Part shown: in pieces, positions 11,880 through 24,659 of the stretch
Numbering within the stretch: the stretch's first letter is position 1
Layout of the letters: each line of letters starts with the position of its first letter
Origin: Glandiceps talaboti
Taxonomy: Eukaryota > Hemichordata > Enteropneusta > Spengelidae
DNA: 64,000 bases
Direction: 5' to 3'
NCBI RefSeq assembly: GCF_964340395.1
Contig: NC_135564.1
Location: 15,648,457-15,712,456 of the forward strand
The notes under the pieces: model-generated
Told to the model about the DNA's origin: nothing
Databases searched by the model: none
The model's input: only the letters and a program-made list of their open reading frames with translations
Program-made: the position numbers and the translations under genes

Positions 11880-13039
11880 TAAAATCACTCTTCTGATCAC
11901 TTGACCAAAATATTCATCAGCTTGGTAGACCAAATAAATTACAATGGTTATAACACACAAGCAACTCAACTCAAGTGGTCAGATGTAAGTTGGAGTTATC
12001 ACTGTGATGATCACTGACCAGGACAGACCACAAACTCAATACTCTTTAGGTTCAACTGCTTGTGCATAATCATCTAACTGTAATTCATTTTTATTTGATT
12101 ATGCATTTTTAGTAATTCCAAGATTTGAAAAACGAAGTTAATAATAATATTCAAACAACACTGAAGTTAGAAAACAGTTTGTTTGGTACATGTTACATGT
12201 ACTTCACAGAATACACAAAATGTTGATAATAAACAGAGTTTACTAAAACGGGTTACTAATCGTCGCAAAATTGAAAGTTACCCTGGCTAAAACAGTAATA
12301 CTGTATGGTCCTTTTTAAAAGTTTGAATCCTTTTATGGGCCCTCACTTGACAAATTTTACTATTTAGTACAAGTACAAAAACAAAATCTAATTTTACAAA
12401 TAAAATGGACGCAAGAGACCAAAGTCAGGAAATTATGACATTTTTATAACACAAAGTAGATCAAGCTAATTTTTAGGAAAATTTTGTAATGTGGGTGACG
12501 GTCATGAAGCTAAGATTTTGTTTGTTTACAGCTGAATGTTTTGTCTGGTTTGTCACACCTCCAAATTTGTTTATTTATTTACCACACAGAAAACAGCAAC
12601 TGATAAAAAATAAACAAACAGCATTTGAATTATCTATAATTTGTTCCAAAATAAAATAAAATAAACAAACAAATACACACACTTACTGATATATCAAAAT
12701 CAAATGACGAAAATGAAACGCATGTAGTCTGGACAAACATGTCCGGAATAATTATCTCAAATATGGATATCGTTGGAGACAGGAAAGCTTGAAAGGTTAC
12801 TTTTTTAAAAATTGAATAGCAGTTATTTATTGGCGTTATTTTTATACTATAATCTGACTAAGAGCGTCACGATTTTCTATTTCCAATATGCTGCCATAAA
12901 ATAAAAAGCTTCGTGAAAATTTAATTTATTCATTCGATTACAAATATACTAACTTAAAAAAGGTAATAGTCAATGGCTTCTTTCTAATCTAAGTCTGAAT
13001 TAACTAATTTTATAAAATAATTCAAACATGGTTTCATGA

Positions 13040-13720
13040 TGACACTGACCATGACATTTCTAGAGCGACAACAACTTAATTACTAGTATTTCACGAAGCA
13101 TATTTGAAAATGTCGACACTCGCTGTTTGAAACAGGAAGTACACCGTGCCAATCAATTTCTCCAATCAGAAATGCAGCCGCCGAGATTCGGTTTGGCCTT
13201 TCTTCGTTGTCGAATGCTTATTCACAAGACCGAATATATTCCATATGTAACAAATCACTGGCGAGACTAGAACAAACAACTCGGCTAGAGTGTTTGAATA
13301 CAGGGGAAGTGAAAAAATATTGAATAAACAGCCACTCTTTCAAGCAATGGTCGTCGTTCGATATGCTGATATGGCAGGTTGGGCTGTGACGACACACGAA
13401 CACTTAGTTAGAAAAAAAAACGTGAAGAATGCCCGATTTGGAGAGATTCTGAGGAACTTACCAATTTCTGCAACCAGTGTAGGCCGTATTAAGCCTAGTC
13501 GTAGCACACTAGCTGCATCTACAATCGCAGTTTCATCGGAAAGGCGCTGAAACTTCGAGAATCTATGGCCGAAACACCACAATAAAATGGGAGAAAGGAA
13601 GATAGAGGCAGTACGCGCGTTGTCGAGTTTGCAGACATGAGAGTTGCCAGTAACGCATGTGACTGGTAAACAACGCCTGTGTCTGGTTTAATACATATTC
13701 GGGTTTACGCCTGCGCATTT
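13040..13720. promoter_or_regulatory. CpG-richer probable promoter region
   Basis: This stretch is less AT-rich and carries more CG dinucleotides than the surrounding introns, for example around ACGCGCGTTG near 13615. It flanks the candidate first exon. No TATA box is obvious. Two overlapping open frames here (plus 13290-13550, minus 13340-13582) show no recognisable protein. Confidence 0.35.
13462..13600 (-). other. Candidate untranslated first exon of the RNF111-like gene
   Basis: A strong minus-strand donor (AAATTG|GTAAGTTCC, GT at 13461-13460) lies at the edge of a CpG-richer stretch. The next exon (6476-6637) starts with an acceptor and only 26 untranslated bases, so a 5' exon is expected upstream. 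The right boundary is arbitrary because the transcription start cannot be seen. It would imply an intron of about 6.8 kb. Confidence 0.4.
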
Positions 13721-13894
13721 TGCACACGTTACAATTTGTTTGTGTATATACTAGTAGTTATTCACATCATGCACATGTGTCACTTGTACTTCACGTGCAG
13801 TGCTAGTGCTCCTTCAAGTCACAGAATTGTCTGTGTTCCAGTCTAGATGTATACATCGCGAGAGCGTAGTGCAAGTGCGAACCAGAGGTGCGAA

Positions 13895-14224
13895 CACAGG
13901 CATTTGTTTCCCGGGTTATGGCTCAGAATATTTCTATCAGAATACAATAAAATGACGATAATATCGTTAATAGTGACGTATTAAACCAACACTATATGAA
14001 AGGGGTAAAATTACACATGTTTCTGTGATCGCGCAGTTTCACTAAATGCGAAGGAAGTGTCTTCCTTCGCATTTTAGTGAAACTGCGCGATCACAGAAAC
14101 AAGTGTAATTTTACCCCTTTCATATAGTGTTGGTTTAATATGTCAATATTAACGATATTATCGTCATTTTATTGTATTCTGATAGAAATATTCTGAGCCA
14201 TAACCCGGGAAACAAATGCCTGTG
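13895..14224. mobile_element. hAT-type MITE, near-palindromic, with target-site duplication
   Basis: A 330-bp almost uninterrupted palindrome centred at 14059 (GCGAAGGAAG-TGT-CTTCCTTCGC). Outer ends are CACAGGCATTTG and CAAATGCCTGTG. The 8 bases GGTGCGAA occur directly outside both ends (13887-13894 and 14225-14232); a ninth matching base makes the boundary uncertain by one. An 8-bp duplication is characteristic of hAT insertions. No coding capacity. The arms differ at only a few positions, suggesting a recent insertion. It lies just outside the probable promoter. Confidence 0.85.
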
Positions 14225-14233
14225 GGTGCGAAC

Positions 14234-15059
14234 TTTCACGGTAAGTTGACCCCTGTTCTTTCATCGACAAAAATGTACATGTGTCACTATTATTAGAAAA
14301 ACTATGCGTGTGTCTGGATCACAACAACTTGTAATTGTGTGCTAATAAGTATACACTATTCCATGATGGCAATATTCTACTCTATTTCGACCGTAATACA
14401 AAACAATCAATATTGGCAGCTGAATATTCCGGAGCAATCGCCGGCAACGATAACTTTGAATATTGTATATACCCAAATAACGTCATTATTTTGTATGATC
14501 ATCATAGATAGCATTCTTGAATAGAATCTTAGCTCACGTCACAAGGGACTGATTCTCCATTGTCAGAAACGTTTCCCGTAATATCAAGCAGGACATGCAG
14601 TTTAGAAAGTAGTGTGTTTGTCGCTAGTATAGACCCACCCCTATGCATTGTCTCACTCTGAGTTGTAACACATAAACACAGATAAAGATAAGATAACGAG
14701 GTGTAACATTTATTATGCGTACATGATTATGAATGCATCTTTATGCTCAAAATACAATGTACAAAGCAATTGACACAAGTACAATTAACATTCTGTGGGT
14801 TTAAAATGGGCCATATAATGAGTTTTGAATAAACACAGCTGTTTGAATGAACGATGTTTTGAAGAGAACCATGCAAGATTGTGTACACATAGACAGTTTT
14901 CTGAGCTTTCCTAGTGACTAGCATGAAGTTTAACAACAGACATTGATACTGGTAGTAGTACTGTATTCTCAGCTGTGTCTACAGTCAGTCAATCTTTACA
15001 TGCATGGTAAAGCATACAAAAATAACATGCAGAAATAAAATGATTAAAATATATTCTTT
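14234..15059. other. Intergenic, nothing recognised
   Basis: AT-rich DNA with short unsupported open frames only (for example minus 14727-14936). Confidence 0.5.
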
Positions 15060-16355
15060 TAACCAACTGATGGAGCACTGTTTACATCGACTAGAAAGTT
15101 TCCAAGAGGAAGTCTATCATCTGAGGTCAAAATATGCAGAAACTGAATGAAAATTTGAATTATCTAATGAAAAAGAAGAAGAATAAGTGCCTTTCTTTAA
15201 TTTGTATAATGAGAATAAAGCATGAAATGATGAAATTCATCTTCTACCGCATAATTTGACAAAATTTAAAGATTCTTTCATCATGTACAGGAATCTTAGG
15301 AGTACACCATCTCCCCAACTCAATATAAATATTATAATCCAAAATTCTAAATTTAGTCACTAGTCTTCTACCAACTGGATTTTTAATTTGCAGAAGATGT
15401 TTCTCAAAACCAAAAGCTGTTTTAAATAATCCAGGGAAATAATCTAAATGTTCTCATTTTGTTTTTATTAGTACTTTTTTCTTCTAATGTCATTATGTAA
15501 TTCCCTGTACCATGATTACAAAATTCTAGACATAAGTCATAAAATTATGATGAACCTTCCTAGTATAATTAAACCTGCAAAGATTTGACCACACACTGTT
15601 CTCATTATATTTAACAAGTAAGTTTCTAATAATAAAATATAAATACCCCATGTTGAATAACACATAGAACAAATGTAGGCTGCTCACAATAAATTGTCCA
15701 TCGACAATTAATCTATACCAATACTTTAACAGAAGTTTAATTACAGTGAAATTAGTGGGGAAATGACCTAATTCTCCAACAATACCACATCTTGATATCT
15801 TATAAGAAACCCAAAGTAGAAATCTATAAAAAGAAAAAAAAAAACATCAACAAGAATCTGAAAATTTCTCAATTTCATAACCCCAAACTTCACATCTGTA
15901 AGTCACAATAGCAACAATTAAATAATCAAAGAGATCTAAAGCCACATCAATAGAAATACTCTAGTTAGAAGAAATAGTTATACATGAACTTAAGAGAGCT
16001 CTCGTGGATTTAAACTTCAAGTTATTGAGGTTTTGTTTAAATTTACTGTTAGAAGAAATAATGATACCAAGAAAACAGTATTCTCTTAGGCTTACATTGT
16101 CGAGAGTAAAATTATAAAAAATAAAATTTGGATTTCCTGTATTTACATATGACCTTGATTTCTTAATGTTGATTATTATTTTCTACTTTGTACAAAATAA
16201 TGTAATTTAAATAAACAACTTTGCAACTCAACTTTAATTTCTAGTGGTAGAGACTCATCAGCATATAAAAGACAATTCAGAGACACACTTGTAAGTTTCA
16301 CAGGGCTATCATTCTTGACAAAACAAGCTCTTTCCAAACTGGTGGATTCTAAATC
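15060..16355 (-). pseudogene. Decayed non-LTR (LINE) retrotransposon, reverse-transcriptase end
   Basis: Reading the minus strand with frameshifts and stops gives a recognisable order. Near 16270-16330 comes NDSPVKLTSVSLNCLLYADE, matching the palm motif of LINE reverse transcriptases, with YADD changed to YADE. Then a segment ending LREYCFLGIIISSNSKF near 16050-16110, then LDLFDYLIVAIVTYRCEVWG near 15870-15950 (the usual LYGCEVWG region), then VGELGHFPTNFTVIK near 15725-15780. This order is that of CR1/RTE-like elements. No intact frame remains. The 5' side ends where the 169-bp satellite begins. Family assignment is approximate. Confidence 0.72.
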
Positions 16356-16359
16356 AACT

Positions 16360-19300
16360 CTTTCCTTGTTTTTGACCTTCCTTTACCAATCTTAGACTAA
16401 AGTACTAAAATTTATTACAAAAATGTTCGCAATTTTCGTTTTAAACATGTACAAATGTAACTACATTTTTGTATGAGGACAGACACCAGAGTTATACCTA
16501 GCCTTACAAACTATGCTCTATTCCAAATTCATTCATGCTACAACAACACTGTCACTGTTTCTCACCTACTTCTATCCATCTTAGTCTAAACTATTAAAAT
16601 TTATTAGAAAAATGTCAGCCATTTTGATTTTTAGCATGTAACTAGGAGACCAGACACCAGAGTTACCTAACCTTACAAACTATACTCTTTTCCAAATTGA
16701 TTCATGCTACAATAACACTGTCACTGTTTTTCACCTATTTCTATCCATCTTAGACTAAACTACTAAAATTTATTAGAAAAATGTCTGCCATTTTGATTTT
16801 TAGCATGTAACTAGGAGACCAGACACCAGAGTTACCTAGCCTTACAAACTATACTCCTTTCCAAATTAATTCATGCTACAATAACACTGTCACTGTTTTT
16901 CACCTATTTCTATCCATCTTAGACTAAACTACTAAAATTTGATAGAAAAATGTCCGCCATTTTGATTTTTAGCATGTAACTAGGAGACCAGACACCAGAG
17001 TGACCTAGCCTTACAAACTATACTCCTTTCCAAATTGAATCATGCTACAATAACACTGTCACTGTTTTTCACCTATTTCTACCCATCTTAGACTAAACTA
17101 CTAAAATTTATTAGAAAAATGTCCGCCATTTTGATTTTTAGCATGTAACTAGGAGACCAGACACCAGAGTTACCTAGCCTTACATACTCCTTTCCAAATT
17201 GAATCATGCTACAATAACACTGTCACTGTTTTTCACCTATTTCTATCCATCTTAGACTAAACTACTAAAATTTGTTAGAAAAATGTCCGCCATTTTGATT
17301 TTTAGCATGTAACTAGGAGACCAGACACCAGAGTTACCTAACCTTACAAACTATACTCCTTTCCAAATTGAATCATGCTACAATAACACTGTCACTGTTT
17401 TTCACCTATTTCTATCCATCTTAGACTAAACTACTAAAATTTGTTAGAAAAATGTCAGCCATTTTGATTTTTAGCATGTAACTAGGAGACCAGACACCAG
17501 AGTTACCTAGCCTTACAAACTATACTCTTTTCCAAATTCATTCATGCTACAATAACACTGTCACTGTTTTTCACCTATTTCTATCCATCTTAGACTAAAC
17601 TACTAAAATTTATTAGAAAAATGTCCGCCATTTTGATTTTTAGCATGTAACTAGGAGACCAGACACCAGAGTTACCTAACCTTACAAACTATACTCCTTT
17701 CCAAATTGAATCATGCTACAATAACACTGTCACTGTTTTTCACCTATTTCTATCCATCTTAGACTAAACTACTAAAATTTGTTAGAAAAATGTCCGCCAT
17801 TTTGATTTTTAGCATGTAACTAGGAGACCAGACACCAGAGTTACCTAGCCTTACAAACTATACTCTTTTCCAAATTGAATCATGCTACAATAACACTGTC
17901 ACTGTTTTTCACGTATTTCTATCCATCTTAGACTAAACTACTAAAATTTATTAGAAAAATGTCAGCCATTTTGATTTTTAGCATGTAACTAGGAGACCAG
18001 ACACCAGAGTTACCTAGCCTTACAAACTATACTCTTTTCCAAATTCATTCATGCTACAATAACACTGTCACTGTTTTTCACCTATTTCTATCCATCTTAG
18101 ACTAAACTACTAAAATTTGATAGAAAAATGTCCGCCATTTTGATTTTTAGCATGTAACTAGGAGACCAGACACCAGAGTTACCTAGCCTTACAAACTATA
18201 CTCTTTTCCAAATTCATTCATGCTACAATAACACTGTCACTGTTTTTCACCTATTTCTATCCATCTTAGACTAAACTACTAAAATTTATTAGAAAAATGT
18301 CAGCCATTTTGATTTTTAGCATGTAACTAGGAGACCAGACACCAGAGTTACCTAGCCTTACAAACTATACTCTTTTCCAAATTCATTCATGCTACAATAA
18401 CACTGTCACTGTTTTTCACCTATTTCTATCCATCTTAGACTAAACTACTAAAATTTATTAGAAAAATGTCCGCCATTTTGATTTTTAGCATGTAACTAGG
18501 AGACCAGACACCAGAGTTACCTAACCTTACAAACTATACTCCTTTCCAAATTGAATCATGCTACAATAACACTGTCACTGTTTTTCACCTATTTCTATCC
18601 ATCTTAGACTAAACTACTAAAATTTGTTAGAAAAATGTCCGCCATTTTGATTTTTAGCATGTAACTAGGAGACCAGACACCAGAGTTACCTAGCCTAACA
18701 AACTATACTCCTTTCCAAATTGAATCATGCTACAATAACACTGTCACTGTTTTTCACCTATTTCTATCCATCTTAGACTAAACTACTAAAATTTATTAGA
18801 AAAATGTCAGCCATTTTGATTTTTAGCATGTAACTAGGAGACCAGACACCAGAGTTACCTAGCCTTACAAACTATACTCTTTTCCAAATTCATTCATGCT
18901 ACAATAACACTGTCACTGTTTTTCACCTATTTCTATCCATCTTAGACTAAACTACTAAAATTTGTTAGAAAAATGTCAGCCATTTTGATTTTTAGCATGT
19001 AACTAGGAGACCAGACACCAGAGTTACCTAGCCTTACAAACTATACTCCTTTCCAAATTGAATCATGCTACAATAACACTGTCACTGTTTTTCACGTATT
19101 TCTATCCATCTTAGACTAAACTACTAAAATTTATTAGAAAAATGTCAGCCATTTTGATTTTTAGCATGTAACTAGGAGACCAGACACCAGAGTTACCTAG
19201 CCTTACAAACTATACTCTTTTCCAAATTGAATCATGCTACAATAACACTGTCACTGTTTTTCAACTATTTCTATCCATCTTAGACTAAACTACTAAAATT

Positions 19301-22300
19301 TATTAGAAAAATGTCCGCCATTTTGATTTTTAGCATGTAACTAGGAGACCAGACACCAGAGTTACCTAGCCTTACATACTCCTTTCCAAATTGAATCATG
19401 CTACAATAACACTGTCACTGTTTTTCACCTATTTCTATCCATCTTAGACTAAACTACTAAAATTTGTTAGAAAAATGTCCGCCATTTTGATTTTTAGCAT
19501 GTAACTAGGAGACCAGACACCAGAGTTACCTAACCTTACAAACTATACTCCTTTCCAAATTGAATCATGCTACAATAACACTGTCACTGTTTTTCACCTA
19601 TTTCTATCCATCTTAGACTAAACTACTAAAATTTGTTAGAAAAATGTCAGCCATTTTGATTTTTAGCATGTAACTAGGAGACCAGACACCAGAGTTACCT
19701 AGCCTTACAAACTATACTCTTTTCCAAATTCATTCATGCTACAATAACACTGTCACTGTTTTTCACCTATTTCTATCCATCTTAGACTAAACTACTAAAA
19801 TTTATTAGAAAAATGTCCGCCATTTTGATTTTTAGCATGTAACTAGGAGACCAGACACCAGAGTTACCTAACCTTACAAACTATACTCCTTTCCAAATTG
19901 AATCATGCTACAATAACACTGTCACTGTTTTTCACCTATTTCTATCCATCTTAGACTAAACTACTAAAATTTGTTAGAAAAATGTCCGCCATTTTGATTT
20001 TTAGCATGTAACTAGGAGACCAGACACCAGAGTTACCTAGCCTTACAAACTATACTCTTTTCCAAATTGAATCATGCTACAATAACACTGTCACTGTTTT
20101 TCACGTATTTCTATCCATCTTAGACTAAACTACTAAAATTTATTAGAAAAATGTCAGCCATTTTGATTTTTAGCATGTAACTAGGAGACCAGACACCAGA
20201 GTTACCTAGCCTTACAAACTATACTCTTTTCCAAATTCATTCATGCTACAATAACACTGTCACTGTTTTTCACCTATTTCTATCCATCTTAGACTAAACT
20301 ACTAAAATTTGATAGAAAAATGTCCGCCATTTTGATTTTTAGCATGTAACTAGGAGACCAGACACCAGAGTTACCTAGCCTTACAAACTATACTCTTTTC
20401 CAAATTCATTCATGCTACAATAACACTGTCACTGTTTTTCACCTATTTCTATCCATCTTAGACTAAACTACTAAAATTTATTAGAAAAATGTCAGCCATT
20501 TTGATTTTTAGCATGTAACTAGGAGACCAGACACCAGAGTTACCTAGCCTTACAAACTATACTCTTTTCCAAATTCATTCATGCTACAATAACACTGTCA
20601 CTGTTTTTCACCTATTTCTATCCATCTTAGACTAAACTACTAAAATTTATTAGAAAAATGTCCGCCATTTTGATTTTTAGCATGTAACTAGGAGACCAGA
20701 CACCAGAGTTACCTAACCTTACAAACTATACTCCTTTCCAAATTGAATCATGCTACAATAACACTGTCACTGTTTTTCACCTATTTCTATCCATCTTAGA
20801 CTAAACTACTAAAATTTGTTAGAAAAATGTCCGCCATTTTGATTTTTAGCATGTAACTAGGAGACCAGACACCAGAGTTACCTAGCCTTACAAACTATAC
20901 TCTTTTCCAAATTGAATCATGCTACAATAACACTGTCACTGTTTTTCACGTATTTCTATCCATCTTAGACTAAACTACTAAAATTTATTAGAAAAATGTC
21001 AGCCATTTTGATTTTTAGCATGTAACTAGGAGACCAGACACCAGAGTTACCTAGCCTTACAAACTATACTCTTTTCCAAATTCATTCATGCTACAATAAC
21101 ACTGTCACTGTTTTTCACCTATTTCTATCCATCTTAGACTAAACTACTAAAATTTGTTAGAAAAATGTCAGCCATTTTGATTTTTAGCATGTAACTAGGA
21201 GACCAGACACCAGAGTTACCTAGCCTTACAAACTATACTCCTTTCCAAATTGAATCATGCTACAATAACACTGTCACTGTTTTTCACGTATTTCTATCCA
21301 TCTTAGACTAAACTACTAAAATTTATTAGAAAAATGTCAGCCATTTTGATTTTTAGCATGTAACTAGGAGACCAGACACCAGAGTTACCTAGCCTTACAA
21401 ACTATACTCTTTTCCAAATTGAATCATGCTACAATAACACTGTCACTGTTTTTCAACTATTTCTATCCATCTTAGACTAAACTACTAAAATTTATTAGAA
21501 AAATGTCCGCCATTTTGATTTTTAGCATGTAACTAGGAGACCAGACACCAGAGTTACCTAGCCTTACAAACTATACTCCTTTCCAAATTGAATCATGCTA
21601 CAATAACACTGTCACTGTTTTTCACCTATTTCTATCCATCTTAGACTAAACTACTAAAATTTGTTAGAAAAATGTCCGCCATTTTGATTTTTAGCATGTA
21701 ACTAGGAGACCAGACACCAGAGTTACCTAACCTTACAAACTATACTCCTTTCCAAATTGAATCATGCTACAATAACACTGTCACTGTTTTTCAACTATTT
21801 CTATCCATCTTAGACTAAACTACTAAAATTTATTAGAAAAATGTCAGCCATTTTGATTTTTAGCATGTAACTAGGAGACCAGACACCAGAGTTACCTAAC
21901 CTTACAAACTATACTCCTTTCCAAATTCATTCATGCTACAATAACACTGTCACTGTTTTTCACCTATTTCTATCCATCTTAGACTAAACTACTAAAATTT
22001 ATTAGAAAAATGTCAGCCATTTTGATTTTTAGCATGTAACTAGGAGACCAGACACCAGAGTTACCTAGCCTTACAAACTATACTCTTTTCGAAATTGATT
22101 CATGCTACAACAACACTGTCACTGTTTTTCACCTACTTCTATCCATCTTAGACTAAACTACTAAAATTTGTTAGAAAAATGTCCGCCATTTTGATTTTTA
22201 GCATGTAACTAGGAGACCAGACACCAGAGTTACCTAGCCTTACAAACTATACTCTTTTCCAAATTGAATCATGCTACAATAACACTGTCACTGTTTTTCA

Positions 22301-24305
22301 CGTATTTCTATCCATCTTAGACTAAACTACTAAAATTTATTAGAAAAATGTCAGCCATTTTGATTTTTAGCATGTAACTAGGAGACCAGACACCAGAGTT
22401 ACCTAGCCTTACAAACTATACTCTTTTCCAAATTCATTCATGCTACAATAACACTGTCACTGTTTTTCACCTATTTCTATCCATCTTAGACTAAACTACT
22501 AAAATTTGTTAGAAAAATGTCAGCCATTTTGATTTTTAGCATGTAACTAGGAGACCAGACACCAGAGTTACCTAGCCTTACAAACTATACTCTTTTCGAA
22601 ATTGATTCATGCTACAACAACACTGTCACTGTTTTTCACCTACTTCTATCCATCTTAGACTAAACTACTAAAATTTGTTAGAAAAATGTCCGCCATTTTG
22701 ATTTTTAGCATGTAACTAGGAGACCAGACACCAGAGTTACCTAGCCTTACAAACTATACTCTTTTCCAAATTGAATCATGCTACAATAACACTGTCACTG
22801 TTTTTCACGTATTTCTATCCATCTTAGACTAAACTACTAAAATTTATTAGAAAAATGTCAGCCATTTTGATTTTTAGCATGTAACTAGGAGACCAGACAC
22901 CAGAGTTACCTAGCCTTACAAACTATACTCTTTTCCAAATTCATTCATGCTACAATAACACTGTCACTGTTTTTCACCTATTTCTATCCATCTTAGACTA
23001 AACTACTAAAATTTGTTAGAAAAATGTCAGCCATTTTGATTTTTAGCATGTAACTAGGAGACCAGACACCAGAGTTACCTAGCCTTACAAACTATACTCC
23101 TTTCCAAATTGAATCATGCTACAATAACACTGTCACTGTTTTTCACGTATTTCTATCCATCTTAGACTAAACTACTAAAATTTATTAGAAAAATGTCAGC
23201 CATTTTGATTTTTAGCATGTAACTAGGAGACCAGACACCAGAGTTACCTAGCCTTACAAACTATACTCTTTTCCAAATTGAATCATGCTACAATAACACT
23301 GTCACTGTTTTTCAACTATTTCTATCCATCTTAGACTAAACTACTAAAATTTATTAGAAAAATGTCCGCCATTTTGATTTTTAGCATGTAACTAGGAGAC
23401 CAGACACCAGAGTTACCTAGCCTTACAAACTATACTCCTTTCCAAATTGAATCATGCTACAATAACACTGTCACTGTTTTTCACCTATTTCTATCCATCT
23501 TAGACTAAACTACTAAAATTTATTAGAAAAATGTCCGCCATTTTGATTTTTAGCATGTAACTAGGAGACCAGACACCAGAGTTACCTAACCTTACAAACT
23601 ATACTCCTTTCCAAATTGAATCATGCTACAATAACACTGTCACTGTTTTTCACCTATTTCTATCCATCTTAGACTAAACTACTAAAATTTGTTAGAAAAA
23701 TGTCAGCCATTTTGATTTTTAGCATGTAACTAGGAGACCAGACACCAGAGTTACCTAACCTTACAAACTATACTCCTTTCCAAATTCATTCATGCTACAA
23801 TAACACTGTCACTGTTTTTCAACTATTTCTATCCATCTTAGACTAAACTACTAAAATTTATTAGAAAAATGTCAGCCATTTTGATTTTTAGCATGTAACT
23901 AGGAGACCAGACACCAGAGTTACCTAACCTTACAAACTATACTCCTTTCCAAATTCATTCATGCTACAATAACACTGTCACTGTTTTTCACCTATTTCTA
24001 TCCATCTTAGACTAAACTACTAAAATTTATTAGAAAAATGTCAGCCATTTTGATTTTTAGCATGTAACTAGGAGACCAGACACCAGAGTTACCTAGCCTT
24101 ACAAACTATACTCTTTTCGAAATTGATTCATGCTACAACAACACTGTCACTGTTTTTCACCTACTTCTACCCATCTTAGATTAAACTACTAAAATTAATA
24201 AGAAAAATGTCAGCCATTTTGATTTTTAGCATGTACATGTAACTGAGACCGGACACCAGAGTTACATGTACCTAGCCTTGCAAACTTTGCTCTTTTCCAA
24301 ATCTC
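16360..24305. repeat. 169-bp satellite array, about 47 units
   Basis: Units repeat every 169 bp (for example TGTCCGCCAT at 16951 and 17120). Diagnostic words are AGGAGACCAGACACCAGAG and CTATCCATCTTAGACTAAAC. The first two and last units are clearly diverged, while interior units differ at a handful of recurrent sites (CCGCC/CAGCC; CTCCTTT/CTCTTTT; GAATC/CATTC; CACCT/CACGT/CAACT). A 5-base deletion variant recurs at 17181 and 19373. No coding capacity. Confidence 0.97.
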
Positions 24306-24621
24306 ATTTAACAGAAACATAACTAGCAAAAGAAATCATGATCAAATACTACACCAATACTTTGACCATAAATATTTGCAAGTTTTAGAGTTGAACAATA
24401 AATGTATTAATCCTTTGTTAACTTTCTTATCTCTTACAGGTTTGTTACACAGTACATAACAGATGTCCTATTCAAAGAAGCTGTTGTTTTGCTCGTCTCT
24501 AAGAGAGAAAAAATAACTTCAGACTCTATGTGTAGTAAAACAGAAATTTAGATCTTAAATCAATTAGTTGTGCACAAGGACATGAGCTCTATTTTGAACA
24601 TTTTTAATACAATTGAAATGA

Positions 24622-24659
<38 letters not shown>

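Larger units (their letters stand above)
6638..13039. other. Probable 5'-UTR intron, no gene seen
   Basis: AT-rich sequence between the start exon and the candidate first exon. Contains many ACATGTACATGT words, MITE family A copy 2 (8695-9053), a GACA/CA microsatellite (9804-9859), a G-rich tract (11473-11502) and a CA run (11806-11876). Open frames here are short and show no recognisable protein. Confidence 0.6.

Noticed and set aside
13290-13582. Overlapping frames on both strands (86 and 80 codons)
   Set aside because: CpG-richer promoter-like DNA. The minus frame runs through a strong donor, and neither resembles a known protein.
16360-24305. Possible CRISPR-like array
   Set aside because: Units are contiguous 169-bp tandem repeats without unique spacers, in a eukaryotic genome.
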